Of a stretch of 64,000 nucleotides of DNA, positions 54,318-63,398 are shown in pieces. A model generated the notes under the pieces. It had not been told where the DNA came from. It saw only the letters and a program-made list of their open reading frames with translations, and made no database searches. A program made the translations under genes and the position numbers. The DNA comes from Nitratiruptor sp. YY08-10 (lineage in GTDB: Bacteria > Campylobacterota > Campylobacteria > Campylobacterales > Nitratiruptoraceae), in the NCBI RefSeq assembly GCF_016629565.1, contig NZ_AP023057.1:124001-188000 (forward strand). The letters are read 5' to 3'. Numbering within the stretch: position 1 is the stretch's first letter; each line of letters starts with the position of its first letter.

Positions 54318-54812
54318 TTGTACAATTTTTCACTAGATCAAATCTTAATCCTGTCACTTTTTTTTCTCATAGTTATCCTCATTCTTCTCTTCTTTTGGAA
54401 AAAAGCGCCGTTAAAATACAAAGCTGTTGAAAAGATATTTACGCCAAGTGAACGAAAGTTTTTTATTCATTTACAACAAGCAATAGGAAATGAATACTAT
54501 ATTTTTGCTAAAGTACGAGCGGCGGATGTTTTGCTGCCAATCACCACAAAAGATCGAAGCAGATGGCAAAGCGCTTTTAACAAAGTGGCTTGTAAACATT
54601 TTGACTATGTACTGTGTGATGCAAAACTGGATATTGTGGCTGCTTTGGAGCTAGATGATGCATCGCATTCCAGAGCTGATCGAGTAGAGAGAGATCGGTT
54701 CATAGAGTGGGCCTGCAAAACGGCAGGTGTTCCACTCATACGAGTAAAAACGGCAAAAAGCTATGATATCAAAGAGCTTCGTTCCCAGATTCTAAAGCAA
54801 TGTAAGGGATAG
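54318..54812 (+). CDS. Membrane-anchored DUF2726 nuclease-like protein
   Basis: 164 residues from a TTG start at 54318 behind AGAGG; no ATG fits. One N-terminal membrane helix (about 6-27, ILILSLFFLIVILILLFFW) precedes a DUF2726 domain: LTPSERKFF-like FTPSERKFFIHL, DYVLCDAKLDIVAALELDDASH and RDRFIEWACKTAGVPLIRV. The domain has the Vsr/PD-(D/E)XK layout, but activity is unproven. It follows the tRNA-Leu by 13 nt. Its end overlaps the convergent flavoprotein gene by 44 nt. Confidence 0.75.
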   Translation: MYNFSLDQILILSLFFLIVILILLFFWKKAPLKYKAVEKIFTPSERKFFIHLQQAIGNEYYIFAKVRAADVLLPITTKDRSRWQSAFNKVACKHFDYVLCDAKLDIVAALELDDASHSRADRVERDRFIEWACKTAGVPLIRVKTAKSYDIKELRSQILKQCKG

Positions 54813-56196
54813 AGAGTTTTGCCATTGCTGTCGGATAGCCTCTTTGTGCCGCAATATTTTGTGCCAATTGATCGATAGCTTTCTCATCCAATAGCTCACC
54901 TTCGATTCGAATTCCTTGGGATGTGGGAGGAAGAGTCTGCAATGTGATCAGTTTTTGAACAATTGCATCGGCCATAGTGAAAATGGATGAGACTTTGACG
55001 ATTTCACATCTTGCATAACGGTCCCCTTCAAAAGAGATCTCCGCGGCTCTTAGACTCAAATCTCTTCCTGGGACCTGCTGGGCTCCAAAAAGTGGTGTAG
55101 AAGTGGGCAGTGCCTTGGAAAATGGAGGAATGTAGCGGCTGACATACCAGATGGCTTTTTTGGTCCTATCATGTGCAAGCTTGGGATCGAAACCTTTTTC
55201 TATGAAGTTGACATATTTTTGAGGGAGTTTTGGTTGGCTCGAAGGAGGTTCACTTTTTGCCACACCATCTTTGAAAAGAGTGATATCTTTTCGCATACCG
55301 TGAAGCTGATAGTAGCCCTCTGGATATGGGGTAAACTGTGCCATTCCTTTGTCCGTTCCTCGTATACCGTGAAAGATCATCTCCGGATAGAGATATTTGT
55401 TATGATATTTTGTAACATATGCAGCTTTGAACTCAACAAGCCTTTCTCGGTAGTATCCCAAAAAGTCATCGATAATTCCGCTTTCAAATCCGGCGGCGTT
55501 GATCAAAAAATCAAAATACTCCTCTTTCGTTTCATGTGTATTTTGGGAAGTGATTACAAATCCATCTTCTCTTTTTTGCACATGAGTGACTTTTGTGTTT
55601 AGACGAAGATCGGTGTTTTGAAGCAGAAGCTCGGCTATGGCGCTGAGACGAAAAATGTTGATTCCATACTCTTGCACTAAAATGACAGGAAATTTAAGCT
55701 TTTCAAGATCCACTTCATTGGCAAAAGGAATGAGCCACTCTTTTGGCGTTTGAGGGATTTTTTTTGGTTTTAGGCCTCGCAATGCTAAAACATCCGCTTT
55801 TGAAAAGGTCAAAAAGTAGTTTTCTGGTTTACCCAGTACTTCATTTGCCGGATCGGACTGGACAAGTTTTTCATAAAAGAGAGCCAGTTTCTTTGTGCGA
55901 TTTACCAACTCATCGATATCGATCGGTATATCTTTGGGGACAGCCAAAAGTGTCGGGCGCTTTTCGATGGCCTGTGGATAGAAGCGTAAAAATTCGATCG
56001 ATTCTCGTAAAAGCTGCTTTCTCTGTTCATCGCTGATATCTGGATAGAGATTGCCGCCTGCATGCAGATGGCATGCCGGTGGACCCGAGATCAAACGGGG
56101 TTTCTTTTCAAAAAGAGTACATTCAATTCCCAATTTCTCAAGATAGATGGCTGTACTTGCTCCTGCGACTCCGCCTCCTACGATAGCTATTTTCAT
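54769..56196 (-). CDS. FAD-dependent oxidoreductase (DAO-like), substrate unknown
   Basis: 475 residues. The N-terminal FAD motif is KIAIVGGGVAGASTAIYLEKLGIECTLFEKK, followed by ACHLHAGGNLYPDIS and, mid-protein, FDFLINAAGFESGIIDDFLG, the layout of D-amino-acid-oxidase-type and malate:quinone-oxidoreductase-type flavoproteins. I cannot name the substrate. It starts inside the end of gph (4-nt overlap), so the two are co-transcribed. Confidence 0.75.
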   Translation of the reverse strand: MKIAIVGGGVAGASTAIYLEKLGIECTLFEKKPRLISGPPACHLHAGGNLYPDISDEQRKQLLRESIEFLRFYPQAIEKRPTLLAVPKDIPIDIDELVNRTKKLALFYEKLVQSDPANEVLGKPENYFLTFSKADVLALRGLKPKKIPQTPKEWLIPFANEVDLEKLKFPVILVQEYGINIFRLSAIAELLLQNTDLRLNTKVTHVQKREDGFVITSQNTHETKEEYFDFLINAAGFESGIIDDFLGYYRERLVEFKAAYVTKYHNKYLYPEMIFHGIRGTDKGMAQFTPYPEGYYQLHGMRKDITLFKDGVAKSEPPSSQPKLPQKYVNFIEKGFDPKLAHDRTKKAIWYVSRYIPPFSKALPTSTPLFGAQQVPGRDLSLRAAEISFEGDRYARCEIVKVSSIFTMADAIVQKLITLQTLPPTSQGIRIEGELLDEKAIDQLAQNIAAQRGYPTAMAKLSIPYIALESGNEAL

Positions 56197-56849
56197 AGCA
56201 GTTTCTCCAACTCCGTAAAATCTTTGATGATATAATCTGGTTGATAGATTGTTAGCGGTTCATCATAGTTATATCCCCAATCTACGGCAACGACCGGAAT
56301 ACCAGCCTCTTTGGCAGCTATGATATCGTTTTTGCTGTCTCCCACCATGAGAGAATTTTTTGGGTGACAAGAGAGTCTTTCACAGGCATGCAAAAGAGGC
56401 TTTGGGTGCGGTTTTTTCTCAGGCAGTGAATCGCCTCCCAAGATAAGCGAGAAATAGGTATCGATACCGAGAGATTCTAAAATTGGTCTAACAAAGCGAT
56501 GCGGTTTGTTGGTTATTATGGCGAGAGGATACTTCGTATGCAGTTGTGACAGAGTCTCTTTGACTCCCGGATACAAAGAGGTTTTATTGCAAAGATTGTT
56601 TTCATATTTTTCAAAAAAGATCTGCAATGCTTTTTGAAAAAGCTCCTCATCTACTCCTTTTGGTTCGCTTGAGCCACTGAGAGCTCTTTTAACCAGCATT
56701 GTTGCACCATTTCCCACCCAGTTTCGTATCTTTTTTTCTTCAAAGGGTTCCTTGCCAATTTCCATAAGCATGGCATTTACTGCATCTGCAAGATCCGGGA
56801 CACTGTCGATGAGCGTGCCATCGAGATCAAAAAGTATTGCCTCTTTCAC
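56193..56849 (-). CDS. gph: Phosphoglycolate phosphatase (HAD family)
   Basis: 218 residues with HAD motifs LFDLDGTLIDSVPDL (nucleophile Asp), ITNKPHRF, KPHPKPLL and MVGDSKNDIIAAKEAG. Cap domain type as in Gph, which removes 2-phosphoglycolate from oxygenase side reactions or DNA repair; other sugar phosphatases of the family are hard to exclude. Ribosome-binding site GGAGGGGATG upstream. Confidence 0.85.
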   Translation of the reverse strand: MKEAILFDLDGTLIDSVPDLADAVNAMLMEIGKEPFEEKKIRNWVGNGATMLVKRALSGSSEPKGVDEELFQKALQIFFEKYENNLCNKTSLYPGVKETLSQLHTKYPLAIITNKPHRFVRPILESLGIDTYFSLILGGDSLPEKKPHPKPLLHACERLSCHPKNSLMVGDSKNDIIAAKEAGIPVVAVDWGYNYDEPLTIYQPDYIIKDFTELEKLL

Positions 56850-56887
56850 ATCCCCTCCAAATTTTTTCCAAATTGTAGCAAAGAATA

Positions 56888-59491
56888 TTATTTTATTTTT
56901 CTGTAAAAAAGATGGGCTCCGCTTTTTTGGGGACCAAACTCGATATCTCCTTCAAAATGGTCATTGATCTCATATCGAACAATGATAGTGGAAACCTCAT
57001 CATTTTTGTAAAGAATAGTGATTTTGTCGCTCAACTTCTTTCCGATTTCAAATCCGATTCTATTTTTTGAGGTAATGAGCGACAAAGAATCTGGTTGAAT
57101 AGAGAAAGTACCGAGGAGATCTTTGATAAAGAGATTGGAAAAAAGTGCGCTCAACTTTGGACCTCCAAGAGCTGAAGAGACTAAAGAGCCGCTTTTGCCT
57201 CCGAACGCAAGAAGAGCCAGTATATCGTTAGCTGGTAGTGGTGGTTCGCTGTCAAAATGAAGCACCGGATTTTCTGTGTCTCCATTGATAGTGATAAATA
57301 TACGATACCCTTTTTTTTCCGTTTTTAGATAGAGTTCAAGCATCGGTGACGTTGGCGGTCCATAGAAGTTAAGCTGTGATGGCAAGATAATAAATTTTGA
57401 ATTGATTGTTTCGTACATTCCTTTCAAAATTTTTACAGTGCCTAACACTTGAAGATCTTTTTGATACTCTTTGTAAAGCATGATATCGGGTTGAAACCAC
57501 ACATCGAGTTCAGGTATCTTGTATCGAAGCCTCTTTTTGGACTTGATCGTAACAGCCAATGCTACATGGTCTTTGAAAAAGTTGGACTGGCTTTGGAGAG
57601 GTTCATCGAGGATGATGATGTCTTTATCATTGATGGTTCGAACCTTTTTGGGAGCATATGTAATGGTGGCTGAATCAATTGTGACTGTTCCTTCGACATC
57701 GAAGTAGGTATTGTGAATGGTGGTGCGAAGGTCGATGGCAGCGATGGCTTCGCCTTCGATGTTTGAATATCGATATGCATCGGAATGAATCGTAACAATT
57801 CCGCTTTTTTTACCGATATCGTATCTCCCTTGTGCAAGAATAGAATCGTCAATCCAAAAGCTTTTGATCAAAAATGTTTGATTCTTTTTGATAAGAACTG
57901 ATGGTTTTGTGGCATACATCCCATGTCCTTTGATGACAAGCGCATAATAATCAAGGATGATTTTTTGCATATTGCCATGAAATTTTGCTTCGAAAAACTG
58001 AACATTTTTCAAAAAGGGTTTCTTTTTGGGATGGATGGTTATCTTGGCTTCATACCTTTTTTTGTGTAAATCATATATCCCGCTGCATTTGCAGGGTACA
58101 TCCTCTATTATAGGAATATCGGGATAGATGGTCTTGAGAAGAGAAGTCGCTTTTTGTAGTGATTTGGATACTGCTTGAAAGCTGATGGAGGATTGCTTTT
58201 TTGTAAATTGGATGGAAGTATCGTCAAACTGGATCGTTCCATGATTGTTTTTGAATGATAGATTCAAAAGATCATTGTGAATGGTAACTGCTTTTTGGGA
58301 TAGATTGGCTTGTAGGAGAGTTTTGGGCAGTTTTGATAGTCGAAAGGGTGGTATATCTTTGAAAAAACGCAAGTTCGCTTCAATTACATCCTTTTTCCAG
58401 TAGCCTTTTGTCCAGAAATAGTTGGAAAGAATATGAAAATTTCCCTGTTGTCTATCACCGTTTGCTTTCAGTGATACCGTAGCATCTTTTGGTATGTGAG
58501 GAAGTTTCAAAACAGAGTAGAGTTGCAGCGGTGCAACATCGATTGAGAAAGTTTTGTCAGTGTTCAGATTTGCTGTGATATGGAAAATGGAATTTTTTAA
58601 GAGAATTGCATGATGTTTCAATGAACCGTTGGCTTCAAAATCGAATGTTTGATAACTTGTGTAGTCTATTTCTGGCAAGAAAGGTTTGTTGTGCAAAAGG
58701 CCTTTTGCACGGTATTGCAGATTTCCATCATAGAGTATCTTTGCAGTTACATTTGCATCAGCCAAATCGTGATGGAGTGATGTTTTGATGGCAGCATGAA
58801 CTTTTTTGTAGTCATACACTCCTTCTGCTTTGATATTCTTGGCAAGAAGTGATTGATACTGAACCTTTTGGCATGAGGCTTCAAAATCGATTCTTTTAGT
58901 AGAAATCGTCAGCTCAAATGGGATAGGAGTGCTCTTGGTATGGGGATAGAGATTCTCTTTGGGATATGCTGTCCCCTGAAGGTATATTTTTTTTTGTTTA
59001 TAGATTCCTTTTGCGTCCGCTTTTCCATATGGCGTAGTTGCCGCTATTGCATCGATTGTGGCATAGGAAGGGGTGATATGGTGCAATGTGGCTTTGATGT
59101 TGTTCCTTTGATAGTGTGCAGTGATGGAAGCTTTTTTGATCAAAATATCAAAAATGTTTTGAGTTGAGTGATCGCTCCTTTGTATTGTGATACTTTGAGC
59201 AGTTTTTAGATCAAGATCTTTTATTGTGAGGCTGTCTAAGACGAAAGTGCCTTGAAGTAGAGGAAGGTATTCAAAAAAGATATCAACCTGTTGTACAAGA
59301 GGCTTTTTGTGGTACTTGCAATTTTGAATTGAGAAATGGTGCAAGGATTGGAGTCGTAGTTCACATGTAAAGCCGTTTTGCTGCAAAAGTTGATGGAGGC
59401 TTTTTTGCAAAAAATGAGTTTTCGTTTCTGCCAAAAATATACCCATGCAAAAAAGAAGAAAAAGTTCTATCAGGGATACAACTACTCTCAA
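56888..59491 (-). CDS. tamB: TamB-like translocation/assembly protein
   Basis: 868 residues from a TTG start at 59491, which overlaps the tamA stop (TTGA) and has AGGAG upstream; the frame continues to 59662 only as a shadow inside tamA. An N-terminal membrane anchor (VVVSLIELFLLFCMGIFLA) is followed by a long beta-rich region and the C-terminal DUF490 domain (NFYGPPTSPMLELYLKTEKKGYRIFITINGDTENPVLHFDSEPPLPANDILALLAFG). TamB spans the periplasm and works with TamA in outer-membrane protein or lipid transport. It is shorter than E. coli TamB (1259 residues). Confidence 0.85.
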   Translation of the reverse strand: MRVVVSLIELFLLFCMGIFLAETKTHFLQKSLHQLLQQNGFTCELRLQSLHHFSIQNCKYHKKPLVQQVDIFFEYLPLLQGTFVLDSLTIKDLDLKTAQSITIQRSDHSTQNIFDILIKKASITAHYQRNNIKATLHHITPSYATIDAIAATTPYGKADAKGIYKQKKIYLQGTAYPKENLYPHTKSTPIPFELTISTKRIDFEASCQKVQYQSLLAKNIKAEGVYDYKKVHAAIKTSLHHDLADANVTAKILYDGNLQYRAKGLLHNKPFLPEIDYTSYQTFDFEANGSLKHHAILLKNSIFHITANLNTDKTFSIDVAPLQLYSVLKLPHIPKDATVSLKANGDRQQGNFHILSNYFWTKGYWKKDVIEANLRFFKDIPPFRLSKLPKTLLQANLSQKAVTIHNDLLNLSFKNNHGTIQFDDTSIQFTKKQSSISFQAVSKSLQKATSLLKTIYPDIPIIEDVPCKCSGIYDLHKKRYEAKITIHPKKKPFLKNVQFFEAKFHGNMQKIILDYYALVIKGHGMYATKPSVLIKKNQTFLIKSFWIDDSILAQGRYDIGKKSGIVTIHSDAYRYSNIEGEAIAAIDLRTTIHNTYFDVEGTVTIDSATITYAPKKVRTINDKDIIILDEPLQSQSNFFKDHVALAVTIKSKKRLRYKIPELDVWFQPDIMLYKEYQKDLQVLGTVKILKGMYETINSKFIILPSQLNFYGPPTSPMLELYLKTEKKGYRIFITINGDTENPVLHFDSEPPLPANDILALLAFGGKSGSLVSSALGGPKLSALFSNLFIKDLLGTFSIQPDSLSLITSKNRIGFEIGKKLSDKITILYKNDEVSTIIVRYEINDHFEGDIEFGPQKSGAHLFYRKIK

Positions 59492-61164
59492 AAGCTTTCT
59501 CCTATGAGAATGAAAAAACTGTTTTGGCTGATATTTTTTGGATCGATTCCAAAGTAGGCTTTGATATCGCCAATAGGAGTTGGATAGATAGCTCCCAAAC
59601 CAACACCGTCTATATATCTGTCTATCGTAAAACTTTTCCGGGAAAGATAGACTCTGTCCCAAAAGAGAGCTCCCTGGATATTTTTAACGATCGGCTTTCG
59701 AAGTTCAACTGTGGTTTGCAGAAGCGATTTTCCTCCCATATCACAACTGCTATCCAAAGCATGGATGGATCGGTAGCCATATGCTCTGTTGCTTGATGAG
59801 CCACCCGCATAGAAAAAAAGGGATGGTGGCAGGTCGCCGCTTGCGATAAGCAGCTGGCCAAATGTTGCTTTTGCATAGAGTTGTACCGATTGCAAGGGAT
59901 AATACCATCCCAATGTAGTTTCTGTTTTGAAAAAGTTGCTGTTTGAGAAGGCTTTGAGGGAGGTTTGTGCCTGGAGCGAAAAAAACCAGCCTTGTGTGGG
60001 ATGAACCTTTGAATCTCTCTGGTCAAGAAAAAAAGTTACGGAAGGGTATAAAAGCGTATAGTCTCCGTTTGTGATACAAGATTGTGCGCTTGTAACTCGC
60101 TCTATTTGCAGTGTCAAGCCAAAAGAGTAGGTAGAAGAAAAGTATTTTTTGATCAATTTCGAGTTGATTTGAACCGAATCTGTCTGGAATGTGTCATAAG
60201 TGTCTTGTGCGATCGAGAGCGCATTGGCAATATCGTAATCGTTGTGAAAAAGTGTGATAGATGGATAAAAATCTTGGAGGCTCAGCTCTTTTTTGATATC
60301 GGAATAGGTGAGGGTGATAGATGGCTGATGAAGGTGAAAATTGGTGTTTTTGTAAAACAGATTGATCAGTGCGCCTCTATCTGTCTCATAGCCGATTCCT
60401 GCTTTGTAAATGTTTTTTTTCTTCCGCTCTTTGAGATTGATATCCAAAAGGATGTGATTGTCTATCTTTTTGGAATAATCGATAAAGATGGATCGAAAAT
60501 AACCCAAGGAGTAGAGCTCTTTGTAGCTCTCATCAACCTTTTCGAGACTGAACAGCTGACCTGGTTTGAAAAAGATATGATCTTGTACCACTTTTTGAGG
60601 GATGGTGGATTGTATTTGAATGGAGCCGATATCGCATTTTTGACCTTTTTTAAGATAAACGACGATATAAGCAATATGATTTTTTTTCTGTACATAGGCT
60701 TTTGGGGTAAATTCATAAGAGCAGTATCCCTTTTGCAACAGAGCCTTTTTGATATCTTTCTTCATTTTCACAAAAGCCGGAACTACAAAGCGGTCTCCTT
60801 TGTGAAAAGGGACAAGATGTTTGATGGGGAAGTCACTTGTGATGGAGATTGCTGCGATTTTGACAGGCTCTTTTTCATCAATGATGAATATGACACTGTT
60901 GTTTTGAAACTTCATGTCGATAGAGACATCAAAAAACCCCTGTTCTTGATAAAAAAGTTTTAACTCTTCCAATAAAGTGGGCAGCAAACGTGTATCCACT
61001 TTGGGATGAAGCTTTTTGAAAAGCAGCTTTTGGCTCAGATTCTTTTCAAAGCCAAGCTCTTGAAAAAGCCTCTCTTTATCAAAATGTCTGTTTCCCAAAA
61101 AGTCTATCCAGACCTGAGCTGCAAAAAGTGGAATACAAAGAAGCATGAGTATACATAGTCGCAT
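59488..61164 (-). CDS. tamA: TamA-like Omp85 outer-membrane protein
   Basis: 558 residues. Signal peptide MRLCILMLLCIPLFA; N-terminal POTRA domains to about residue 245 (for example GDRFVVPAFVKMKKDIKKALLQKGYCSYEF, PGQLFSLEKVDESYKELYSLGYFRSIFIDY). A 16-strand barrel follows, with the Omp85 family motif region PSLFFYAGGSSSNRAYGYRS and a C-terminal Phe (FFILIGESF). It is the outer-membrane half of the TAM complex. Translation is coupled to tamB through a TTGA overlap. The ATG is 6 nt from a TATAAT, so the message is probably leaderless. Confidence 0.9.
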   Translation of the reverse strand: MRLCILMLLCIPLFAAQVWIDFLGNRHFDKERLFQELGFEKNLSQKLLFKKLHPKVDTRLLPTLLEELKLFYQEQGFFDVSIDMKFQNNSVIFIIDEKEPVKIAAISITSDFPIKHLVPFHKGDRFVVPAFVKMKKDIKKALLQKGYCSYEFTPKAYVQKKNHIAYIVVYLKKGQKCDIGSIQIQSTIPQKVVQDHIFFKPGQLFSLEKVDESYKELYSLGYFRSIFIDYSKKIDNHILLDINLKERKKKNIYKAGIGYETDRGALINLFYKNTNFHLHQPSITLTYSDIKKELSLQDFYPSITLFHNDYDIANALSIAQDTYDTFQTDSVQINSKLIKKYFSSTYSFGLTLQIERVTSAQSCITNGDYTLLYPSVTFFLDQRDSKVHPTQGWFFSLQAQTSLKAFSNSNFFKTETTLGWYYPLQSVQLYAKATFGQLLIASGDLPPSLFFYAGGSSSNRAYGYRSIHALDSSCDMGGKSLLQTTVELRKPIVKNIQGALFWDRVYLSRKSFTIDRYIDGVGLGAIYPTPIGDIKAYFGIDPKNISQNSFFILIGESF

Positions 61165-61169
61165 TTTGG

Positions 61170-61176
61170 TATTATA
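61170..61176. promoter_or_regulatory. Overlapping divergent -10 elements between tamA and the 61182 gene
   Basis: In the 17-bp gap, 61171-61176 is TATAAT on the minus strand, 6 nt from the tamA ATG, and 61170-61175 is TATTAT on the plus strand, 6 nt from the ATG at 61182. Both messages could start at their own start codon, and only one polymerase could occupy the site at a time. Confidence 0.55.
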
Positions 61177-61181
61177 TACAA

Positions 61182-61601
61182 ATGCAAAGGCAAATCATCG
61201 ATTTTTTACAATCTCAGCATCTTTTGAGTCTCTGTGCACAAGGGCCATATGCTGCAAACTGCTTTTATGTATTTGATCAAAAGAGCATGGTTCTCATCTT
61301 TGCAAGCGATCAAGAGACATTTCATATGCAGCAGATCAAACATTCTCCAAGAGTGAGCGGAACCATTGCGTTATGTGAAAAAAAGATCCATAAAATCCAG
61401 GGTGTCCAGTTCATAGGTGATGTGAGGGAAGCTACACAGAATGAATGTAAACAATACTTTCAAGCCTTTCCTGTTGCCAAAGCGCTCCAAAGCAGTTACT
61501 GGGCTATAGATCTCCTTTGGGTAAAGATGACAGACAATACTCTTGGCTTCAAAACAAAAATTGTATGGGGTGTCAACCCTTTTGAACAAGACGGTCAATG
61601 A
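61182..61601 (+). CDS. YhbP-like (UPF0306) flavin-binding-fold protein
   Basis: 139 residues with the split-barrel fold of pyridoxamine-phosphate-oxidase-like proteins: HLLSLCAQGPYAANCFYVFDQKSMVLIFASDQETFHMQQIKHSPRVSGTIAL and IQGVQFIGDVREAT. It is close to the YhbP/UPF0306 group, whose role is not established. Divergent from tamA over only 17 bp; no ribosome-binding site, so probably leaderless. Its 3' end overlaps the next convergent gene by 29 nt. Confidence 0.8.
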   Translation: MQRQIIDFLQSQHLLSLCAQGPYAANCFYVFDQKSMVLIFASDQETFHMQQIKHSPRVSGTIALCEKKIHKIQGVQFIGDVREATQNECKQYFQAFPVAKALQSSYWAIDLLWVKMTDNTLGFKTKIVWGVNPFEQDGQ

Positions 61602-62064
61602 CATACTGTTCAAATTTGTGCTTTGGTATCTCTTTGTCAATCGCTTCTTTATAAATCTGTGCAACTTCTTCTGCATACTTTTCATAAGGAAAATGAGGAA
61701 GATACTTTTGCCAAGCCTCTTTTATAAGCCTTTTTGCAGCCTCTTCTTTGATTCTTTCTTCAAATATTTTGTAGGTCCCGAAAAAAAGGAGTGTAAAGAG
61801 TATCGCTAAAATGATGGATACGTGGCAATCGAGCGATTTTAAAAATCCGTGAAAAAGAAGCGCCAATGGTATGATGATGAGGTTCCAGATGATAAAGTAG
61901 ACGAAATAGAGTTTGAGCCTGCAAAATTTCACGCCGGGGATCATCTTGATATCAAGATTGTCCACGACGATGCGGTTTGCTTCCATCAACTCTCGAAAAC
62001 GCAATGGGTATTTTGGTTTTTGAAAAGTATAATCGATAATCTTTTGTACTATGGATTCAAACAT
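61573..62064 (-). CDS. Two-helix membrane protein of unknown function
   Basis: 163 residues: a ~45-residue soluble start (YTFQKPKYPLRFRELMEANRIVVDN), two hydrophobic helices (about 50-70 and 80-97) and a long charged, helical C-terminal part (EERIKEEAAKRLIKEAWQKYLPHFPYEKYAEEVAQIY). I do not recognise a family. AGGAAAC precedes the ATG. It lies 34 nt downstream of hemJ in the same orientation. Confidence 0.72.
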   Translation of the reverse strand: MFESIVQKIIDYTFQKPKYPLRFRELMEANRIVVDNLDIKMIPGVKFCRLKLYFVYFIIWNLIIIPLALLFHGFLKSLDCHVSIILAILFTLLFFGTYKIFEERIKEEAAKRLIKEAWQKYLPHFPYEKYAEEVAQIYKEAIDKEIPKHKFEQYVIDRLVQKG

Positions 62065-62098
62065 GGAGTTTCCTTTGATAGGTCAAGTATACCAAATC

Positions 62099-62533
62099 CT
62101 AGAAAGGTTTGACGATAACCATGATGACAATGATGATCATCAAAATCGTAGGAACCTCGTTGTAGATCCGGAAAAACTTCCCATTTTTCTCGCACCGATC
62201 TTCTTTGAATCGTACAAGAAAATAACGCAACGAGAAGTGATATATGATCAGTAAAAGTGCAGCTGTCAGTTTGATATGAAGCCACAGTCCCGTGCGGAAA
62301 AGCTCTGGAGCCATAGCAAGCATCGCTGCTCCGCTCAGTACCGATGCCCAAAGAGCCGGAACGCCTATAAAATAGTAGAGTTTATGCTCTTGTATTTTGA
62401 CAACTTCGACAAATCCTCTATTTTCCTTATGCTCCGCATGATAAACAAAGAGTCTTGGAAGATAAAAAAGCATTGCCATCCAACTGATAACACTGATAAC
62501 ATGGAATGCTTTAATCCAAAGATAGGCGCTCAT
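62099..62533 (-). CDS. hemJ: Protoporphyrinogen IX oxidase HemJ
   Basis: 144 residues, four membrane helices. LWIKAFHVISVISWMAMLFYLPRLFVYH has the conserved His and the W/M-x-LFYLPRLFVYH signature; GLWLHIKLTAALLLIIYH holds the second conserved His and Lys; the C-terminus is RIYNEVPTILMIIIVIMVIVKPF. HemJ oxidises protoporphyrinogen IX in haem synthesis using the quinone pool. Ribosome-binding site AAGGAGATG. It is followed by the two-helix membrane protein. Confidence 0.92.
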   Translation of the reverse strand: MSAYLWIKAFHVISVISWMAMLFYLPRLFVYHAEHKENRGFVEVVKIQEHKLYYFIGVPALWASVLSGAAMLAMAPELFRTGLWLHIKLTAALLLIIYHFSLRYFLVRFKEDRCEKNGKFFRIYNEVPTILMIIIVIMVIVKPF

Positions 62534-62591
62534 ACATCTCCTTTTTGAGCGATTATATCAAATTAGCTATAATCTTCAAAAGGAGTGAGGG

Positions 62592-63398
62592 ATGAAGTTT
62601 TGTATATTCATCAAAGACATTTTGCTGCGCTACACAGATGCAATAGAGCGTTTTGGCAAACTTGTCTTGCAAGAACCACACAACCGTGAACACCTTCATC
62701 AGCTTCGTGTCTATACCAGACGTTCTCGCTCCATCATAAAAACATTGAAAAAGTCTTTTGATCAAAACGATGTACAAAATGTGCAAAATCGGCTTAAAGA
62801 GATTACGCAGCGAACAAACAAGGCGAGGGATTTGGATGTGATGATCGATCTTTTACAAAAACACCCTCTTCCGAGTGCTATGAAACCGCATTTGGATCAA
62901 ATACTCGACATACTTCACAAAACAAGGGACAAAGAGTATGAAGAACTCACTCCCTTTCTTCAACAGATCCCTTCGTATCTGTCAAAAATGCAAAAGATTG
63001 AATGCAAAAGCGATAAAGATGCTTTGCAAGTGATCAAGTCGGCTATCAAAAAAAGAAAAAGAAAAATAGAGAAGATGCTTTTTTTAGATCCCCAAGTCGA
63101 TTTGCATAAAGTTCGAATCGAGTGTAAAAAACTTCGCTATCTGTATGAAATATATGTGCTTTTGAATCCAAAAGGGAAGTCTGCACTAAAAAAATTAAAA
63201 AAGATTCAAGATATTTTGGGACTCATTCACGATAGGGAAGTACAGTGCACCCATTTAAGGGATCTTGCTTCAAAGCAGCTGGAACTTGAAGCTCTTTTGG
63301 CTCTAGGGAAAGTGATAGGAGATTTGGAACAGGAGAAAGAGGAGTATCAGACCAGGTTTAGCTTGAAAAAAGTCAAAGATCTGCTTGAAGAAATTTGA
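62592..63398 (+). CDS. CHAD-domain protein
   Basis: 268 residues, all helical. HNREHLHQLRVYTRRSRSIIKTLKKSF and VDLHKVRIECKKLRYLYEIY are the two conserved histidine/lysine/arginine blocks of the CHAD domain, which binds inorganic polyphosphate. It stands alone without a CYTH triphosphatase domain. A polyphosphate-granule-associated role is likely from the family. AAAGGAGTGAGGG precedes the ATG; the 3' end overlaps mutY by 26 nt. Confidence 0.88.
   Translation: MKFCIFIKDILLRYTDAIERFGKLVLQEPHNREHLHQLRVYTRRSRSIIKTLKKSFDQNDVQNVQNRLKEITQRTNKARDLDVMIDLLQKHPLPSAMKPHLDQILDILHKTRDKEYEELTPFLQQIPSYLSKMQKIECKSDKDALQVIKSAIKKRKRKIEKMLFLDPQVDLHKVRIECKKLRYLYEIYVLLNPKGKSALKKLKKIQDILGLIHDREVQCTHLRDLASKQLELEALLALGKVIGDLEQEKEEYQTRFSLKKVKDLLEEI

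Noticed and set aside
53916-54325. Two antisense ORFs across the tRNA cluster (67 and 69 residues)
   Set aside because: They are reverse readings of tRNA genes, with the PERSRTSNLRI / ARTRTWNLRL type of peptide that tRNA loci often give.
59492-59662. Upstream extension of tamB
   Set aside because: The extra 57 residues lie inside tamA in another frame; the TTG at 59491 with AGGAG and a membrane anchor directly after it is the better start.
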